DNA of 64,000 nt from Lineus longissimus. Lineage: Eukaryota; Nemertea; Pilidiophora; Heteronemertea; Lineidae. The DNA lies in the NCBI RefSeq assembly GCF_910592395.1, contig NC_088308.1, positions 5,967,001 through 6,031,000 on the forward strand, given 5' to 3'. Of this stretch, positions 62,501 through 64,000 are shown in pieces. Below the pieces are notes generated by a model. The model was not told the DNA's origin, searched no databases, and saw nothing but the letters and a program-made list of their open reading frames with translations. A program made the translations under genes and the position numbers. Positions within the stretch are counted from its first letter, which is position 1. Every line of letters begins with the position of its first letter.

Positions 62501-63719
62501 GGCATCACTGAAAAGACAAGATTCAAGTAAATTGATATTTGAATGAGGCGGACACACTAAAGTAACTTGACTTCTCAGCACGATACCTAAACAAAACCGA
62601 CATGGTGAGGGGGTCCTGCTGCATCAAGAGGTGTCCTCTCAGGAAGGTTCAAATGTATTTACATGTAATTGTCGCTGCATTTTTGAAAATTTCTTTTAGA
62701 TCACTCTCAGTCTATGGCCCAAGTACAAAAAAATACGGGTAACATGACATCACCTCACCTAATTTCTCTCTTGAGAATATTTGCCATTCTATCGGACAGG
62801 GTGCACATCATTGTGATCAGATCATTCCACAGTGGATGTGAATTCTCCTTCACCCCTGGTGTTGCAACATCACTCTGTTCTTTGAATATATCCGCAAGTC
62901 GGTGTTTGAGGAGGAATAACTCTAGTAAGTTGATGCATTTGGCTTGTTTGATGCCAGACCTAGAAGGAAACATCACACTTTCAATGATATTTTCATCTTA
63001 GCTTGCAGTATACTAAAGTCACTTCAGCATTTCAGATGTGTCAATAGGTCAAGGAACAACTTAAGGAGTCTGTCACCCGTGCATTATGTGTACCACTTTA
63101 GTTTGTAGAATGACCACTCAGCTGCAGAGAGTCAGAGCTATCATTGAATGAATCAATGATTGTCACTGTTGTTACAACATGAAGATCAGACCCTGCTTCA
63201 ACTACCAAGAGACAACATTGGTATAGAATATAGGACAGCTCTGATAAGACACACAATATTGAAAAGGTTCAGGCTTCAATCAACATTGCATTTGGTTATG
63301 ACTTCCTTGGCAATAACTGACTAACTTTTGACTGGAAAACATCCCACCAAAACAGAGTTATGCACTTACGCTGATGAAGATATTGAATTTATGAGCACCA
63401 ACAATGTATCTGAAGGTGGAGCATCAAGCACTATTCTATCAAGAAGACCATACACTCGTGCCTTGGGAATTTGGCTTATCCATTCGAGTGTGAGACACTG
63501 AAGTGTTCTGTCCAAGAATCTTGTGAAGTGGCATCTGTTAAATTCCTTTCTCGCTAGCTTTGCAAGATCTTCTGACTTGAAGTGAGAGATGGGGCTTCCA
63601 TTGAGTAGACACACAACTTGTTCTAATGCTCTTATGACCTCCTCTCCATCTCTTGGATTAGCAAGCGTGTTCAATGTCTCCTTTGTGAATACCAGGACAG
63701 CAGCTTTTATCTCAGCCAT
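56539..63719 (-). CDS. TELO2: telomere length regulation protein TEL2 homologue
   Basis: TTT-complex subunit (with TTI1 and TTI2) that, with R2TP-HSP90, stabilises ATM, ATR, mTOR and DNA-PKcs (family knowledge). Sixteen coding exons in consistent phase: 63,370-63,719; 62,759-62,959; 62,353-62,507; 61,637-61,887; 61,311-61,379; 60,972-61,113; 60,631-60,767; 60,163-60,242; 59,834-60,024; 59,195-59,403; 58,594-58,665; 58,095-58,351; 57,606-57,705; 57,384-57,448; 56,951-57,066; 56,539-56,639. The product is 831 aa (human 837). Hallmarks are TPKTRRLGMIVAE, DSDLDSDDDLVPYDMS (CK2 site read by PIH1D1; key DSDDD at about 495-499), NYNIRQRLDILE, VAGHFFFPLM, FDLLGDD and GALLEFLWALRYH. An acceptor 16 bp before the ATG implies an upstream 5' UTR exon. 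The exon 10 donor (AAGGTTGGT) is weak. Exon 3's donor is tandemly duplicated. Confidence 0.96.
58843..58891. repeat. four CACGTG boxes on a 13-bp period
   Basis: CACGTG occurs at 58,843, 58,856, 58,869 and 58,882, within four tandem units of the form CACGTGACAGTGC. It is located in TELO2 intron 10. CACGTG is the palindromic E-box bound by USF, MYC/MAX and TFEB-type bHLH factors; whether it acts as an enhancer here is unknown. Confidence 0.85.
62033..62375. repeat. 68-bp tandem repeat spanning TELO2 exon 3 splice donor
   Basis: Five units begin TCTTCCAAAACATCATGC, with period 68 bp. Each unit contains the final bases of exon 3 plus its donor (minus strand: CTGGATTCTCAG followed by GTAATT). 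Donor copies fall at about 62,351, 62,283, 62,215, 62,147 and 62,079. The copy near 62,147 has a substitution just before the donor (TTCTTAG). The unit nearest the exon body joins the unique exon sequence and is the one that keeps the frame. Confidence 0.9.
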
Positions 63720-64000
63720 GTCTGTTGCCCTCGCTCTGAAATGTAAAAAGCAAACGCCACACAAAACTTTATTCATAAATCACGGCAATAAATGGCAAGA
63801 ACAACTTTCAAGAAGGACAATTGGCTAAAGGCCTAACACACCCCATTCCATGATCCCGTAGACAGAATTTATGTCTGCAACCCAACGCATGCTTCTAGGG
63901 TTGGCAAGTGCAGCATTGACTGCCTATAGTATAGCAATGAAGGGAGGCACAGAGAACTTCGGGTTAGATTCTCCGTTTCTGTAGTGCGACCAACGTCCAA
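63720..64000. other. TELO2: TELO2 5' UTR boundary and upstream intron
   Basis: 63,720-63,735 is predicted 5' UTR. A TTTACATTTCAG acceptor precedes it, so the rest is probably an intron whose 5' UTR exon lies beyond the window edge. No coding frame is supported here. Confidence 0.45.

Overview
This is an animal nuclear genome segment from an invertebrate. It is AT-rich, its genes are split into many short exons with GT-AG introns, and it carries numerous minisatellites and small transposon remnants. The six recognisable proteins are bilaterian-like and close to their human orthologues in length and motif order. The palindrome TACATGTA recurs often, which I associate with marine lophotrochozoans (molluscs, brachiopods) and cephalochordates; the exact phylum cannot be fixed from this window. 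No bacterial, viral or CRISPR content is visible.

Layout. Positions 1-20,600 are gene-poor. They hold two unrecognised minus-strand coding candidates (8,535-9,489, two exons; 15,627-16,250, one exon), a weak third (9,839-10,078), a decayed tRNA-Glu-like sequence (about 14,606) and two clean minisatellites (67-bp unit at 12,175; 62-bp unit at 19,495). Positions 20,600-64,000 are gene-dense. In order they hold SLC25A38 (mitochondrial glycine carrier, minus, with a very long 3' UTR), CEP20/FOPNL (centrosomal LisH protein, minus), ASAH2 (neutral ceramidase, minus), MAD2L1 (spindle checkpoint, minus), NDUFA6 (complex I LYR subunit, plus) and TELO2 (PIKK-maturation chaperone, minus, first coding exon near 63,719). 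I reconstructed the exons of all six by matching splice sites and reading-frame phase. The summed lengths are SLC25A38 316 aa, CEP20 179 aa, ASAH2 738 aa, MAD2L1 204 aa, NDUFA6 123 aa and TELO2 831 aa.

How the genes relate. This is an ordinary cluster of housekeeping genes with no shared pathway. MAD2L1 and NDUFA6 are head-to-head with only 123 bp between start codons, so they probably share a bidirectional promoter. NDUFA6 and TELO2 converge.

No clearly new biological system was found. The most interesting structures are the five-fold tandem duplication of a splice-donor junction in TELO2, an inverted pair of degenerate minisatellites in the NDUFA6 intron, a foldback element 22 bp from the first SLC25A38 splice donor, a strictly alternating dimeric minisatellite, four CACGTG boxes on a 13-bp period, and a lineage-unusual basic tail on the ceramidase.
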